A DNA stretch of 64,000 nucleotides from Streptomyces sp. VRA16 Mangrove soil (GCF_017377775.1 NZ_JAFVLN010000012.1:124001-188000), one strand, 5' to 3'; shown: positions 41,481-51,028, counted from the first letter of the stretch. The notes: generated by a model from the letters alone, not told the origin. Numbers and translations are program-made.

Positions 41481-41856
41481 GCACACCCCTGACAGAGACT
41501 CCAGCGAGCCGCCGAAGAAGACCACTTGATGTGAAGTCCCGGTAAAGGCTCGCGCGTACCACGCCACTGTAGACGTTGCCTATACCTCGCCCTTCGTGGG
41601 GGTGGGTTCGTGTTGGGCGGCGTGCCGCGAAGGACGCAACGCGAACGCGGGCGCTGCGCGCGGTGTCCGTTTCGTCCGCGCGCACCGGGGCACTCCAGAT
41701 GAGCTTTCACGCCCCCTGATGAGCCCCCAGATGAGCGGCTCCGTATTCACGTGACGAGGCAGTCCGATCCCTGTCAGGAGGCGGATTCCAAAGACTCCCG
41801 GCAGTCTGGAATGACTCGAAAAAATGCACGTTCCAGCAAGGGTAGGCTCGACAACG

Positions 41857-41880
41857 GCCGGTGAGACCGACATCACCGGC
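41857..41880 (+). promoter_or_regulatory. Hairpin and -10-like element upstream of tkt
   Basis: gccggtga (41857-41864) and tcaccggc (41873-41880) form a perfect stem 33 bp before the tkt start. A TAGGCT -10 candidate lies just upstream at 41842-41847, so the hairpin would be in the 5' leader. The rest of the 432-bp ctaB-tkt gap shows no gene; it should hold both divergent promoters. Confidence 0.4.
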
Positions 41881-41912
41881 ATTAGCCATGTGGAGAGGAG
41901 CCCTGACTCAGG

Positions 41913-44000
41913 GTGAGTACCAAGCCGACCACCACAGACCTCGAGTGGACCGATGTGGACCAGCGGGCCGTGGACACAGCCCGGGTCCTGGCCGCCGATG
42001 CCGTACAGAAGGTCGGTAACGGCCATCCCGGTACGGCCATGAGCCTGGCCCCGGCCGCGTACACCCTCTTCCAGAAGGTGATGCGGCACGACCCCGCGGA
42101 CGCCGACTGGGTCGGGCGCGACCGTTTCGTGCTGTCCGCGGGCCACTCCTCGCTGACCCTCTACATCCAGCTGTACCTGGCCGGGTTCGGCCTGGAGCTG
42201 GACGACCTGAAGGCGTTCCGCACCTGGGGCTCCAAGACCCCCGGTCACCCCGAGTACGGGCACACCACCGGCGTCGAGACCACCACGGGCCCGCTCGGCC
42301 AGGGTGTCGCCAACGCGGTGGGCATGGCCATGGCCTCCCGCTACGAGCGCGGTCTGTTCGACCCGGCCGCCGCTCCCGGCGAGAGCCCCTTCGACCACTA
42401 CATCTTCGCGATCGCCGGTGACGGCTGCCTCCAGGAGGGCATCTCCTCCGAGGCGTCCTCGCTCGCGGGCCACCAGAAGCTCGGCAACCTGATCCTGCTG
42501 TGGGACGACAACCACATCTCGATCGAGGGCGACACCGAGACGGCCGTCTCCGAGGACACCTGCAAGCGCTACGAGGCGTACGGCTGGCACGTGCAGCGCG
42601 TCGACCCGAAGCCGGACGGCGACCTGGACGCCGAGGCGATCTACAACGCGATCGCCGAGGCCAAGAAGGTCACGGACAAGCCGTCCTTCATCGCGATGCG
42701 CTCGATCATCGCCTGGCCGGCCCCGAACGCGCAGAACACCGAGGCCGCGCACGGCTCGGCGCTGGGCGACGACGAGGTGGCCGCCACCAAGCGCGTCCTG
42801 GGCTTCGACCCCGAGAAGGCCTTCGAGGTCTCCGACGAGGTCATCGGTCACACCCGCAAGGCCCTCGACCGCGGCGCCCAGGCCAAGGCCGAGTGGGAAA
42901 AGTCGTTCCAGGAGTGGCGCACCGCCAACCCGGAGCGCGCCGCCGAGTTCGACCGCATCAACGCGGGCGAGCTGCCCAAGGGCTGGGAGGAGAAGCTCCC
43001 CGTCTTCGAGGCCGGCAAGGGTGTCGCCACGCGCGCCGCGTCCGGCAAGGTGCTCCAGGCGCTGGGCGGCATCATCCCCGAGCTGTGGGGCGGCTCCGCC
43101 GACCTCGCGGGCTCGAACAACACGACGATCGACAAGACGTCGTCGTTCCTCCCCGAGGGCAACCCGCTGCCGGAGGCGAGCCCGTACGGCCGCACCGTGC
43201 ACTTCGGTATCCGCGAGCACTCCATGGCCGCGGAGATGAACGGCATCGCGCTGCACGGCCGTACGCACATCTACGGCGGCACCTTCCTGGTGTTCTCCGA
43301 CTACATGCGCAACGCCGTGCGTCTGTCGGCCCTGATGCACCTTCCGGTGACGTACGTGTGGACGCACGACTCCGTCGGTCTCGGTGAGGACGGCCCGACG
43401 CACCAGCCGGTCGAGCACCTGGCCTCGCTGCGCGCGATTCCCGGACTTAATGTCGTGCGTCCCGCCGACGCCAACGAGACGGCGATCGCCTGGCGCGAGG
43501 TCCTCAAGCGTGGCAAGCGCGAGTACGGGGTCTCCAAGCCGCACGGTCTCGTCCTGACCCGTCAGGGCGTGCCGACGTACGAGCCGAACGAGGACACGGT
43601 CAAGGGCGGTTACGTCCTGGTCGAGGCCTCCAAGGAGACGCCGGACCTGATCCTGATCGCCACCGGTTCCGAGGTACAGCTCGCCGTCGAGGCGCGCGAG
43701 ACCCTGGAGGCCGAGGGTGTCGCCACGCGCGTGGTCTCCATGCCGTCGGTCGAGTGGTTCGAGGAGCAGGACCAGGGGTACCGGGACAGCGTCCTGCCGC
43801 CGGCCGTGAAGGCGCGGGTCGCGGTCGAGGCCGGTATCGGTCTGACGTGGCACAAGTACGTCGGTGACGCGGGCCGCATCGTCTCGCTGGAGCACTTCGG
43901 CGCCTCGGCGGACGGCAAGGTCCTCTTCAAGGAGTTCGGTTTCACCGCGGAGAACGTGGCCGCCAAGGCCCGGGAATCCCTCGCAGCGGCTCAGCGCTGA
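41913..44000 (+). CDS. tkt: Transketolase
   Basis: A 695-residue thiamine-diphosphate enzyme of the non-oxidative pentose phosphate pathway. Conserved parts are GHPGTAMSLAP near the N-terminus, the TPP motif (from AGDGCLQEG to LILLWDDNHIS), GIREHSMAAEMNGIALHG with the catalytic Glu, and THDSVGLGEDGPTHQPVEHLASLRAIPG. GTG 41913 lies 15 bases after AGGAG, a long spacing, so exact start confidence is moderate. First gene of the tkt-tal-zwf-opcA-pgl operon. Confidence 0.95.
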   Translation: MSTKPTTTDLEWTDVDQRAVDTARVLAADAVQKVGNGHPGTAMSLAPAAYTLFQKVMRHDPADADWVGRDRFVLSAGHSSLTLYIQLYLAGFGLELDDLKAFRTWGSKTPGHPEYGHTTGVETTTGPLGQGVANAVGMAMASRYERGLFDPAAAPGESPFDHYIFAIAGDGCLQEGISSEASSLAGHQKLGNLILLWDDNHISIEGDTETAVSEDTCKRYEAYGWHVQRVDPKPDGDLDAEAIYNAIAEAKKVTDKPSFIAMRSIIAWPAPNAQNTEAAHGSALGDDEVAATKRVLGFDPEKAFEVSDEVIGHTRKALDRGAQAKAEWEKSFQEWRTANPERAAEFDRINAGELPKGWEEKLPVFEAGKGVATRAASGKVLQALGGIIPELWGGSADLAGSNNTTIDKTSSFLPEGNPLPEASPYGRTVHFGIREHSMAAEMNGIALHGRTHIYGGTFLVFSDYMRNAVRLSALMHLPVTYVWTHDSVGLGEDGPTHQPVEHLASLRAIPGLNVVRPADANETAIAWREVLKRGKREYGVSKPHGLVLTRQGVPTYEPNEDTVKGGYVLVEASKETPDLILIATGSEVQLAVEARETLEAEGVATRVVSMPSVEWFEEQDQGYRDSVLPPAVKARVAVEAGIGLTWHKYVGDAGRIVSLEHFGASADGKVLFKEFGFTAENVAAKARESLAAAQR

Positions 44001-44064
44001 CGCCCGACAGTGTTTCTCCGGGGGATACCCCCGGACCCCCAGACACGTAGGAGATGCATTTTCC

Positions 44065-45183
44065 ATGACAGACGCACTGAAGCGCCTCTCCGAAGAAGGC
44101 GTCGCGATCTGGCTGGACGACCTGTCGCGCAAGCGGATCACGTCCGGCAACCTCGCCGAGCTGATCGACCAGCAGCACGTCGTGGGCGTCACCACCAACC
44201 CGTCGATCTTCCAGAAGGCGATCTCGGAGGGTGACGGTTACGACCAGCAGCTCGCCGACCTCGCGGCCCGCAAGGTGACCGTCGAGGAAGCCATCCGCAT
44301 GATCACGACGGCGGACGTCCGCGACGCCGCCGACATCCTGCGCCCGGTCTTCGACGCGACCGACGGCCAGGACGGCCGCGTGTCGATCGAGGTCGACCCG
44401 CGCCTGGCGCACAACACCAAGGCGACGGTCGCCGAGGCCAAGCAGCTCGCGTGGCTGGTGGACCGGCCGAACACGCTCATCAAGATCCCGGCCACCAAGG
44501 CGGGTCTGCCGGCCATCACCGAGGTCATCGGCAAGGGCATCAGCGTCAACGTCACGCTGATCTTCTCCCTTGAGCGCTACCGCGAGGTCATGGACGCCTA
44601 CCTGGCCGGTCTGGAGAAGGCGAAGGCCGCAGGCCTGGACCTCTCCAAGATCCACTCGGTCGCGTCCTTCTTCGTGTCCCGTGTGGACACCGAGATCGAC
44701 AAGCGGATCGACGCCCTGGGCACGGACGAGGCCAAGGCGGCGCGCGGCAAGGCCGCTCTCGCCAACGCCCGGCTCGCCTACGAGGCGTTCGAGGAGGTCT
44801 TCTCCTCGGACCGCTGGGCCGCCCTCGACAAGGCGCAGGCCAACAAGCAGCGTCCGCTGTGGGCCTCGACCGGCGTCAAGGACAAGGCGTACAAGGACAC
44901 GCTGTACGTCGACGACCTGGTCGCCCCCGGCACGGTGAACACCATGCCGGAGGCCACCCTGGAGGCGACTGCGGACCACGGCCAGATCACCGGCAACACG
45001 ATCGCGGGCACGTACGACCAGGCCCGCGCCGAGCTGGAGGCCGTCGAGAAGCTGGGGATCTCCTACGACGAGGTCGTGCAGCTGCTCGAGGACGAGGGCG
45101 TCGAGAAGTTCGAGGCGTCCTGGAACGATCTGCTCAAGTCGACCGAGGCGGAGCTCAAGCGCCTCGCCCCTTCGGAGGGCTGA
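44065..45183 (+). CDS. tal: Transaldolase
   Basis: A 372-residue transaldolase of the longer actinobacterial/cyanobacterial type. Features include WLDDLSRKRI, VVGVTTNPSIF and the Schiff-base lysine in TLIKIPATKAG, and HSVASFFVSRVDTEID. It moves a dihydroxyacetone unit between sugar phosphates, together with transketolase 64 bp upstream. ATG 44065 follows TAGGAG with an 11-base spacer. GC3 and codon use match the operon. Confidence 0.95.
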   Translation: MTDALKRLSEEGVAIWLDDLSRKRITSGNLAELIDQQHVVGVTTNPSIFQKAISEGDGYDQQLADLAARKVTVEEAIRMITTADVRDAADILRPVFDATDGQDGRVSIEVDPRLAHNTKATVAEAKQLAWLVDRPNTLIKIPATKAGLPAITEVIGKGISVNVTLIFSLERYREVMDAYLAGLEKAKAAGLDLSKIHSVASFFVSRVDTEIDKRIDALGTDEAKAARGKAALANARLAYEAFEEVFSSDRWAALDKAQANKQRPLWASTGVKDKAYKDTLYVDDLVAPGTVNTMPEATLEATADHGQITGNTIAGTYDQARAELEAVEKLGISYDEVVQLLEDEGVEKFEASWNDLLKSTEAELKRLAPSEG

Positions 45184-45187
45184 AACC

Positions 45188-46717
45188 TTGACCGCACACG
45201 GAGCCAACCCGCTCCGTGACGCCGCCGACCGACGGCTCCCGCGCATCGCGGGGCCGTCGGGCTTGGTGATCTTCGGCGTTACGGGCGATTTGTCACGTAA
45301 AAAGCTCATGCCTGCCGTGTACGACCTCGCCAATCGGGGCCTGCTGCCCCCGGGCTTCTCGCTGGTCGGGTTCGCCCGCCGCGAGTGGCAGGACGAGGAC
45401 TTCGCGCAGGAGGTGCACGACGCGGTCAAGCAGCACGCGCGGACGCCGTTCCGCGAAGAGGTCTGGCAGCAGCTCATCCAGGGGATGCGCTTCGTCCAGG
45501 GCAACTTCGACGACGACGACGCCTTCGAGACCCTGAAGCACACGATCCAGGACCTCGACAAGTCCCAGGGCACGGGCGGGAACTTCGCGTTCTACCTCTC
45601 CGTACCCCCCAAGTTCTTCCCCCAGGTCGTGCAGCAGCTCAAGAAGCACGGTCTGGCGGACGCCCCCGACGGCTCGTGGCGGCGCGCCGTCATCGAGAAG
45701 CCGTTCGGCCACGATCTCGCCTCCGCCAAGGAGCTGAACGCGATCGTGCACGAGGTGTTCGACCCGGACCAGGTGTTCCGGATCGACCACTACCTCGGCA
45801 AGGAGACGGTCCAGAACATCCTGGCGCTGCGCTTCGCGAACCAGATGTTCGAGCCGATCTGGAACCGGTCGTACGTGGACCACGTGCAGATCACGATGGC
45901 CGAGGACATCGGCATCGGTGGCCGCGCAGGCTACTACGACGGCATCGGCGCCGCCCGTGACGTCATCCAGAATCACCTGCTGCAGCTCATGGCCCTCACC
46001 GCCATGGAGGAGCCCGCCTCCTTCGACGCGGACGCGCTCGTCGCGGAGAAGGCCAAGGTGCTCGGCGCCATCAGGCTGCCGAAGGACCTCGGCAAGGACA
46101 CGGTGCGCGGCCAGTACGCGGCCGGATGGCAGGGCGGCGAGAAGGCCGTCGGCTATCTCCAGGAAGACGGCATCGACCCCAAGTCGAAGACCGACACCTA
46201 TGCGGCCATCAAGCTGGAGGTGGACAACCGCCGCTGGGCGGGCGTCCCGTTCTACCTGCGCACCGGCAAGCGGCTCGGCCGGCGCGTCACCGAGATCGCC
46301 GTCGTCTTCCAGCGGGCGCCGCACTCCCCCTTCGACCACACGGCGACGGAGGAGCTCGGCCAGAACGCCATCGTGATCCGCGTCCAGCCGGACGAGGGCA
46401 TCACGGTCCGCTTCGGCTCCAAGGTGCCCGGCACCTCGATGGAGATCCGGGACGTCTCGATGGACTTCGCCTACGGCGAGTCCTTCACCGAGTCGAGCCC
46501 GGAGGCGTACGAACGGCTGATCCTGGACGTCCTGCTGGGCGACTCCAACCTCTTCCCGCGCACGGAGGAGGTCGAGCTGTCCTGGAACATCCTCGACCCG
46601 ATCGAGAAGTACTGGGACACGCACGGCAAGCCCGCGCAGTACCCGTCCGGCACGTGGGGGCCCGCCGAGGCGGACGAAATGCTCGCACGAGACGGACGGA
46701 GCTGGCGCCGGCCATGA
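45188..46717 (+). CDS. zwf: Glucose-6-phosphate dehydrogenase
   Basis: A 509-residue G6PDH. The NADP-binding GVTGDLSRKKLMPAVYDL, the substrate-binding and catalytic RIDHYLGKETVQN (Asp-His-Tyr) and the EKPFGHD loop are all present. It starts the oxidative pentose phosphate branch. The start is TTG 45188, chosen because GGAGGG lies nine bases upstream and the start falls 4 bp after the tal stop; no ATG or GTG offers a comparable site. Its stop overlaps opcA (ATGA). Confidence 0.94.
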   Translation: MTAHGANPLRDAADRRLPRIAGPSGLVIFGVTGDLSRKKLMPAVYDLANRGLLPPGFSLVGFARREWQDEDFAQEVHDAVKQHARTPFREEVWQQLIQGMRFVQGNFDDDDAFETLKHTIQDLDKSQGTGGNFAFYLSVPPKFFPQVVQQLKKHGLADAPDGSWRRAVIEKPFGHDLASAKELNAIVHEVFDPDQVFRIDHYLGKETVQNILALRFANQMFEPIWNRSYVDHVQITMAEDIGIGGRAGYYDGIGAARDVIQNHLLQLMALTAMEEPASFDADALVAEKAKVLGAIRLPKDLGKDTVRGQYAAGWQGGEKAVGYLQEDGIDPKSKTDTYAAIKLEVDNRRWAGVPFYLRTGKRLGRRVTEIAVVFQRAPHSPFDHTATEELGQNAIVIRVQPDEGITVRFGSKVPGTSMEIRDVSMDFAYGESFTESSPEAYERLILDVLLGDSNLFPRTEEVELSWNILDPIEKYWDTHGKPAQYPSGTWGPAEADEMLARDGRSWRRP

Positions 46718-47787
46718 AGATCGACCTCACGGACACCACCTCCAGCAAGATCAACAAGGCGCTCGTCCAAGGGCGCAGGGCCATCGGCACGCCTGCCGTC
46801 GGCATGGTGCTCACCCTCGTCATCGTCACCGACGAGGAGAACGCCTATGACTCCCTGAAGGCGGCCAACGACGCGTCGCGCGAGCACCCTTCGCGCACGC
46901 TGGTCGTCATCAAGCGGGTCTCCCGCTCCCCGCGTGACCGCACGAAGTCCCGGCTCGACGCCGAGGTGCGGGTCGGCGCGGAGGCGGGCACCGGCGAGAC
47001 GGTGATCCTCCGGCTCTACGGCGAGGTCGTGAACCACGCCCAGTCGGTCGTCCTGCCGCTCCTGCTGCCCGACGCCCCGACGGTCGTCTGGTGGCCCGTG
47101 GACGCCCCTCTGGACCCCGCGAACGACCCGCTGGGCTCCCTGGCCCAGCGCCGCGTCACGGACACGTACGCGGCCGAGCAGCCGGTCCACGAGCTGGAGG
47201 CCCGCGCGGCGTCCTACTCCCCCGGCGACACCGACCTGTCCTGGACCCGGATCACGCCGTGGCGCTCCATGCTCGCGGCGGCCCTGGACCAGGTCACCAC
47301 CGATGTCACGTCGGTGGAGGTCGAGGGCGAGGAGTTCAACCCGAGCTGCGAGCTGCTCGCCATGTGGCTCGCGGACCGGCTCGACGTCCCCGTGAAGCGG
47401 ACCCTGTCGGCGGGCCCCGGCCTGACCGGCGTACGTCTGGACTCCACGCAGGGGCCGATCGTCCTGGATCGGGCCGACGGCACCCTGGCGACGCTCTCCA
47501 TCCAGGGGCAGCCGGACCGCGCGGTCGCGCTCAAGCGCCGCGAGACGTCCGAGCTGATCGCGGAGGAGCTGCGGCGCCTGGACCCGGACGACACGTACGC
47601 GGCCGCCCTGCGGTTCGGTGTGGACCGGCTCGGCGAACCGGCGGCGCAGACGACGGTCCCCGCGGAGCCGGCGCCCGCGGAGGCGGTGTCGCGACCGGCG
47701 CCCGCCAAGAAGGCGGCCGTGAAGAAGACAACAGCCAAGAAGGCCCCTGCCAAGAAGGCACCGGCCAAGAAAGCGGCAACTAAGTGA
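46714..47787 (+). CDS. opcA: G6PDH assembly protein OpcA with lysine-rich tail
   Basis: A 357-residue OpcA, required in cyanobacteria and actinobacteria for G6PDH assembly or redox activation. The family core covers about 1-300 (VVWWPVDAPLDPANDPLG and NPSCELLAMWLADRLDVPVK are recognisable). Unusually, the last 45 residues are a histone-H1-like tail of KKA/AKK repeats (PAKKAAVKKTTAKKAPAKKAP). The ATG overlaps the zwf stop, and the GTG of pgl overlaps this gene's stop, so stoichiometry is coupled. Such tails in other Streptomyces proteins often bind nucleic acid; a role here is unknown. Confidence 0.93.
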   Translation: MKIDLTDTTSSKINKALVQGRRAIGTPAVGMVLTLVIVTDEENAYDSLKAANDASREHPSRTLVVIKRVSRSPRDRTKSRLDAEVRVGAEAGTGETVILRLYGEVVNHAQSVVLPLLLPDAPTVVWWPVDAPLDPANDPLGSLAQRRVTDTYAAEQPVHELEARAASYSPGDTDLSWTRITPWRSMLAAALDQVTTDVTSVEVEGEEFNPSCELLAMWLADRLDVPVKRTLSAGPGLTGVRLDSTQGPIVLDRADGTLATLSIQGQPDRAVALKRRETSELIAEELRRLDPDDTYAAALRFGVDRLGEPAAQTTVPAEPAPAEAVSRPAPAKKAAVKKTTAKKAPAKKAPAKKAATK

Positions 47788-48569
47788 GTGCAGCACCCCA
47801 ACTGGTCGTCCATCGCGACAAGGAGCTGATGGCGCAGGCGGCCGCGGCCCGGCTGATCACCAAGATCGTCGACGCCCAGGCCGCCCGCGGCTCGGCCTCC
47901 GTCGTCCTGACGGGCGGCCGCAACGGCAACGGCCTGCTGGCCGCGCTGAACGCGTCCCCCGCGCGGGACGCGATCGACTGGGGCCGCCTCGACCTGTGGT
48001 GGGGCGACGAGCGGTTCCTGCCCGAGGGCGACCCCGAGCGTAACTACACGCAGGCCAAGGAGGCGTTGCTGGACGCCGTTCCGCTCGACCCCGCGCGCGT
48101 GCACGCCATGCCCGCGTCGGACGGGCCGCACGGCAACGACGCGGACGCGGCCGCCGAGGCGTACGCGGCCGAGCTCGCCGCCGCGGCGGGCCCGGAGGAC
48201 CATGGCGACGTCCCGACGTTCGACATCCTGATGCTCGGCGTCGGCCCGGACACGCACGTCGCGTCGCTCTTCCCGGAGCTTCCGGCGGTCCGCGAGACGG
48301 AGCGCACGGTCGTCGGCGTGCACGGCGCCCCCAAGCCCCCGCCCACCCGCGTCTCGCTCACGCTCCCGGCGATCCGGGCCGCGCGCGAGGTGTGGCTGCT
48401 CGCGGCGGGCGAGGACAAGGCCAAGGCGGCCGCGATCGCCCTGTCGGGCACCGGTGAGATCCAGGCCCCGGCCGCGGGCGCCTACGGCCGCTCGCGCACC
48501 CTGTGGCTGCTCGACGCGGCCGCGGCGTCGCAGCTGCCGTCGGAGCTGTATCCGCCGTCGGTGGCCTGA
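47784..48569 (+). CDS. pgl: 6-phosphogluconolactonase
   Basis: A 261-residue enzyme of the NagB/DevB fold. Motifs are VVLTGGRNGNGLLAAL, LDLWWGDERFLPEGDPERNY (active-site Asp/Glu region), LMLGVGPDTHVASLFP with the catalytic His, and RVSLTLPAIRAAREVWLLAAGEDK. The canonical GMGxDGH is GVGPDTH here. It hydrolyses the lactone made by Zwf. GTG 47784 overlaps opcA (GTGA). Last gene of the operon; a 17-bp-stem terminator follows. Confidence 0.94.
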   Translation: MSAAPQLVVHRDKELMAQAAAARLITKIVDAQAARGSASVVLTGGRNGNGLLAALNASPARDAIDWGRLDLWWGDERFLPEGDPERNYTQAKEALLDAVPLDPARVHAMPASDGPHGNDADAAAEAYAAELAAAAGPEDHGDVPTFDILMLGVGPDTHVASLFPELPAVRETERTVVGVHGAPKPPPTRVSLTLPAIRAAREVWLLAAGEDKAKAAAIALSGTGEIQAPAAGAYGRSRTLWLLDAAAASQLPSELYPPSVA

Positions 48570-48581
48570 CACCGATCGCAT

Positions 48582-48618
48582 GCGAGGGCCCCGTACCGAT
48601 CCGGTACGGGGCCCTCGC
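48582..48618 (+). terminator. Terminator of the pentose phosphate operon
   Basis: Perfect 17-bp stem gcgagggccccgtaccg (48582-48598) and cggtacggggccctcgc (48602-48618) with a 3-base loop, 12 bp after the pgl stop. It also faces the convergent marR gene ending at 48641. Confidence 0.8.
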
Positions 48619-48640
48619 GCATGTTTGAAACGAATGTGGC

Positions 48641-49195
48641 TCAGAAGCCGCGTGCCGCTCCCCTGCCCTCCAGCCCGACCAGCAGCTCCCCCAGTCGCGT
48701 CGCGAGCCCACCGAGCCGGTCCGGGTCGAGCCCGGCGAGCACGGTGCGCTCGAAGGCCGGCCGGGCGGGGAGTACGGCGTCGAGCTCGAAGGCCGGCCGG
48801 GCGGTGAGCACGGCGTCGACGACAGCGCGGCCCGCGTCGGTCAGCCGCACGGGCGCCACTCTGCGGTCGCGGTCGTCGGTGCGCCGTTCGACCAGTCCGC
48901 GGCCGGTGGGCCCACGCAGCCGCTTGGTGGCCGTGGCGCCGAAGGAGAAGGTCTCCCGGGCCGGCTCGCCAGGGGTGAGCTCGACGGCGGTGCGGCGCGG
49001 CGCGCCCAGGAGGTCGAACTCGGCACGGGACGGCCCGGCGTCGCGCAGCGCCGTGCTCTCGGCCTGCTGGAGGAGAGCGGCGCAGCGGTTGATGCGGCCG
49101 ATGAGCTCCATGGGGCCGGTGCCCAGGCCCGGATGGACGCTCTGCCACTGCCGGACCACCAGGGCCACGATGTCGTCCGCCGCGCCGTCACCCAC
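48641..49195 (-). CDS. MarR-family regulator with internal 12-residue duplication
   Basis: A 184-residue MarR-like protein. An N-terminal dimerisation helix (RINRCAALLQQAES) precedes a winged helix (about 55-120: EFDLLGAPRRTAVELTPGE, FSFGATATKRLRGPTGRGLVERR, wing DDRDRRVAPVRLTDAGRAVVD). The C-terminal helix contains a 12-residue tandem repeat around LTARPAFELDAV and LPARPAFER, caused by a 36-bp duplication. The gene starts (GTG) 12 bp after the FUSC exporter stop, so it is the second gene of that operon and probably represses it through the TTTTAC-GTAAAA palindrome. Confidence 0.85.
   Translation of the reverse strand: MGDGAADDIVALVVRQWQSVHPGLGTGPMELIGRINRCAALLQQAESTALRDAGPSRAEFDLLGAPRRTAVELTPGEPARETFSFGATATKRLRGPTGRGLVERRTDDRDRRVAPVRLTDAGRAVVDAVLTARPAFELDAVLPARPAFERTVLAGLDPDRLGGLATRLGELLVGLEGRGAARGF
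48749..48820. repeat. 36-bp tandem duplication inside the marR gene
   Basis: Two copies, 48749-48784 and 48785-48820, begin ctcgaaggccggccgggcgg and differ at only a few positions. The length is a multiple of three, so the frame is kept and 12 residues are added near the C-terminus. Confidence 0.8.
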
Positions 49196-49207
49196 CCGTC
49201 GTGCGGG

Positions 49208-50941
49208 TCACCGCGCCACCCGGTCCGCGGCGGCTACGAGCAGCCCGTCCGTACCCGGGTCCGTGCCCTCGTCCGCGTCCCTGACCAGGCCCTGCCGGCG
49301 TACGGTCGCGGCGAGCGTCCGGTGCGCCCGCTGCTCGGTACGCAGCAGCCGCTCCTCGGGGAGGGCACGCTGCCACCACTCGCCGGCGGCGGTGTCGGCG
49401 GCGTCCCGGAGCTCCACGAGGCTGGTGGTGAGACCGCGGCGGGCGACGGCCAGCTCGGTGGCGGAGCCGGTGGGGGCCGCCAGCACCCGGTCGGCGCCGG
49501 AGGTGGCCCGCTCGGTGGCGGCCAGCGCCTGCTCCATGCGGCCGCCGGTGCGCCGGTTGGTGATGAGGATGGCGACGGCCATGCCGACCACGACACCGGC
49601 GAGGGTGTCCAGGACACGGTCGGTGACGAGCTCCGTGACCGGCCGGACATGCGCGAACTCGGTGATCAGCAGCGCCATCGGGGTGACCGAGACGGAGCCG
49701 AGCCAGTAGTTGCGGCTGATCAGCATCTCGTTGCAGAAGCTGAGGACGATGCACAGCACCGCCAGGACGACGACGCTGGTCCTGGCCAGCGGGACGAGCG
49801 CGGCGAAGACCACGACGCCCAGGACGTTGCCGAGCAGGCGCTGCAGCACACGGTGCCAGGTGAGGGTGACATTGGCCTGGTAGATCGCGGAGGCCGAGAC
49901 GATCGCCCAGTACGGGTGGCCGACGCCGAGGGCGAGTCCGACGTATCCGGCGGCCGCGCAGCCGACGGCGCAGCGCACGGCGATGGGCAACACCGGCGAT
50001 CCCGGCTTCAGCAGCATCCGTACGAGCCGCTCGCGCCCCTGCTTGCGCAGGCCCTCGCGCTCAGTCTCGATGCCGAGAAGCTCGTCGCCGGCGCCGTCCG
50101 GGAGCGCCACCTCGGGCAGTGCGCCGCGGCCGCGGACCTGGTGGGCCCAGGTGCGCAGCTGGTCGAGGTCACCGGCGCGGGGCGTGCCGACGAGGGCGGC
50201 CTCGGCGTGCAGCACGAGGTGTTCCAGGGTGCGCCGGGTCTCGGTGCGCTCACCGGCGGCGAGCAGAGCCTGCCAGGCGCCCTGGACGGCGGCGGCAGCG
50301 GCGTGCCGGGCGCGGCGGCGCTTGGGGCCGTCCTCGGTGGCGAGGTATCCGGCGGCGGCCTCCAGGGCCCGTGCCGTGGTGCGCCGCTCGGGGCCCTCGC
50401 GCCGGACCAGGGCCGGGGCCAGGGCGACGAACGCGCCCACGACGCCCCCGACGAAGGTCAGTGTGACGTGGAAGGGGACCTCGTGCAGCGCCTGCGGGGC
50501 GAACAGGCTGCCCGCCACGACGAAGACGAGGATCACATGGCCGGGCGGGCCGATCCGGGTGGCGTCACAGACCGCCTTCTGCACGCCGGCCAGCACGGCG
50601 GCGATCGCGATCAGCGCCGGGACGCTGTCGATGAGCGAGGCACAGACCAGCGCGACGGCCATGCCCGCGGTCATGCCGATCACGCACCACACACTCGCCC
50701 GCACGCGCGCCTTGTAGGGCAACTGATGCCCGTAGAGCGCGCAGAAGGCGCCGGACATCGCGTACATCGCCAGGTCCGTGCGCCCGGCTATCAGGAGCGG
50801 CACCAGGACGAGGGCGGCGGCCACGGCGACGCTGGTCGCGGGCTTGAACCAGATGTCGGAGGGCCGGTTGACGCGGAGCACGCCGGACAGCGGGAGCCTG
50901 CGGACGGGGGGTTGCGGGGTGGCGGACACGGCATGACTCAT
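49208..50941 (-). CDS. FUSC-family inner-membrane exporter
   Basis: A 577-residue protein of the aromatic-acid exporter/fusaric-acid-resistance family. Two sets of five or six membrane helices (about 35-175 and 325-440) flank a cytoplasmic domain; the second half has the FUSC-like HPYWAIVSASAIYQANVTLTWHRVLQRLLGNVLG motif with the HR pair. It probably exports small organic acids or phenolics. ATG 50941 lacks a Shine-Dalgarno and follows TAAGCT by seven bases. It is cotranscribed with a MarR regulator. Confidence 0.88.
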   Translation of the reverse strand: MSHAVSATPQPPVRRLPLSGVLRVNRPSDIWFKPATSVAVAAALVLVPLLIAGRTDLAMYAMSGAFCALYGHQLPYKARVRASVWCVIGMTAGMAVALVCASLIDSVPALIAIAAVLAGVQKAVCDATRIGPPGHVILVFVVAGSLFAPQALHEVPFHVTLTFVGGVVGAFVALAPALVRREGPERRTTARALEAAAGYLATEDGPKRRRARHAAAAAVQGAWQALLAAGERTETRRTLEHLVLHAEAALVGTPRAGDLDQLRTWAHQVRGRGALPEVALPDGAGDELLGIETEREGLRKQGRERLVRMLLKPGSPVLPIAVRCAVGCAAAGYVGLALGVGHPYWAIVSASAIYQANVTLTWHRVLQRLLGNVLGVVVFAALVPLARTSVVVLAVLCIVLSFCNEMLISRNYWLGSVSVTPMALLITEFAHVRPVTELVTDRVLDTLAGVVVGMAVAILITNRRTGGRMEQALAATERATSGADRVLAAPTGSATELAVARRGLTTSLVELRDAADTAAGEWWQRALPEERLLRTEQRAHRTLAATVRRQGLVRDADEGTDPGTDGLLVAAADRVAR

Positions 50942-50948
50942 ACAAAAA

Positions 50949-50975
50949 AGCTTAGCATGTGTTTTACCCGTAAAA
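50949..50975 (-). promoter_or_regulatory. Leaderless promoter and MarR-type palindrome of the FUSC operon
   Basis: On the minus strand TAAGCT (plus 50949-50954) ends seven bases before ATG 50941. Upstream, TTTTAC-CC-GTAAAA (50962-50975) is a 14-bp palindrome placed over the spacer/-35 region. The whole stretch is strikingly AT-rich for this genome. Probable operator of the cotranscribed MarR protein. Confidence 0.6.
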
Positions 50976-51028
50976 GATATGCGCCGGAACCGCCCCGGGA
51001 AACCCCGCCGACCGTCCCCCCGGGCGGG

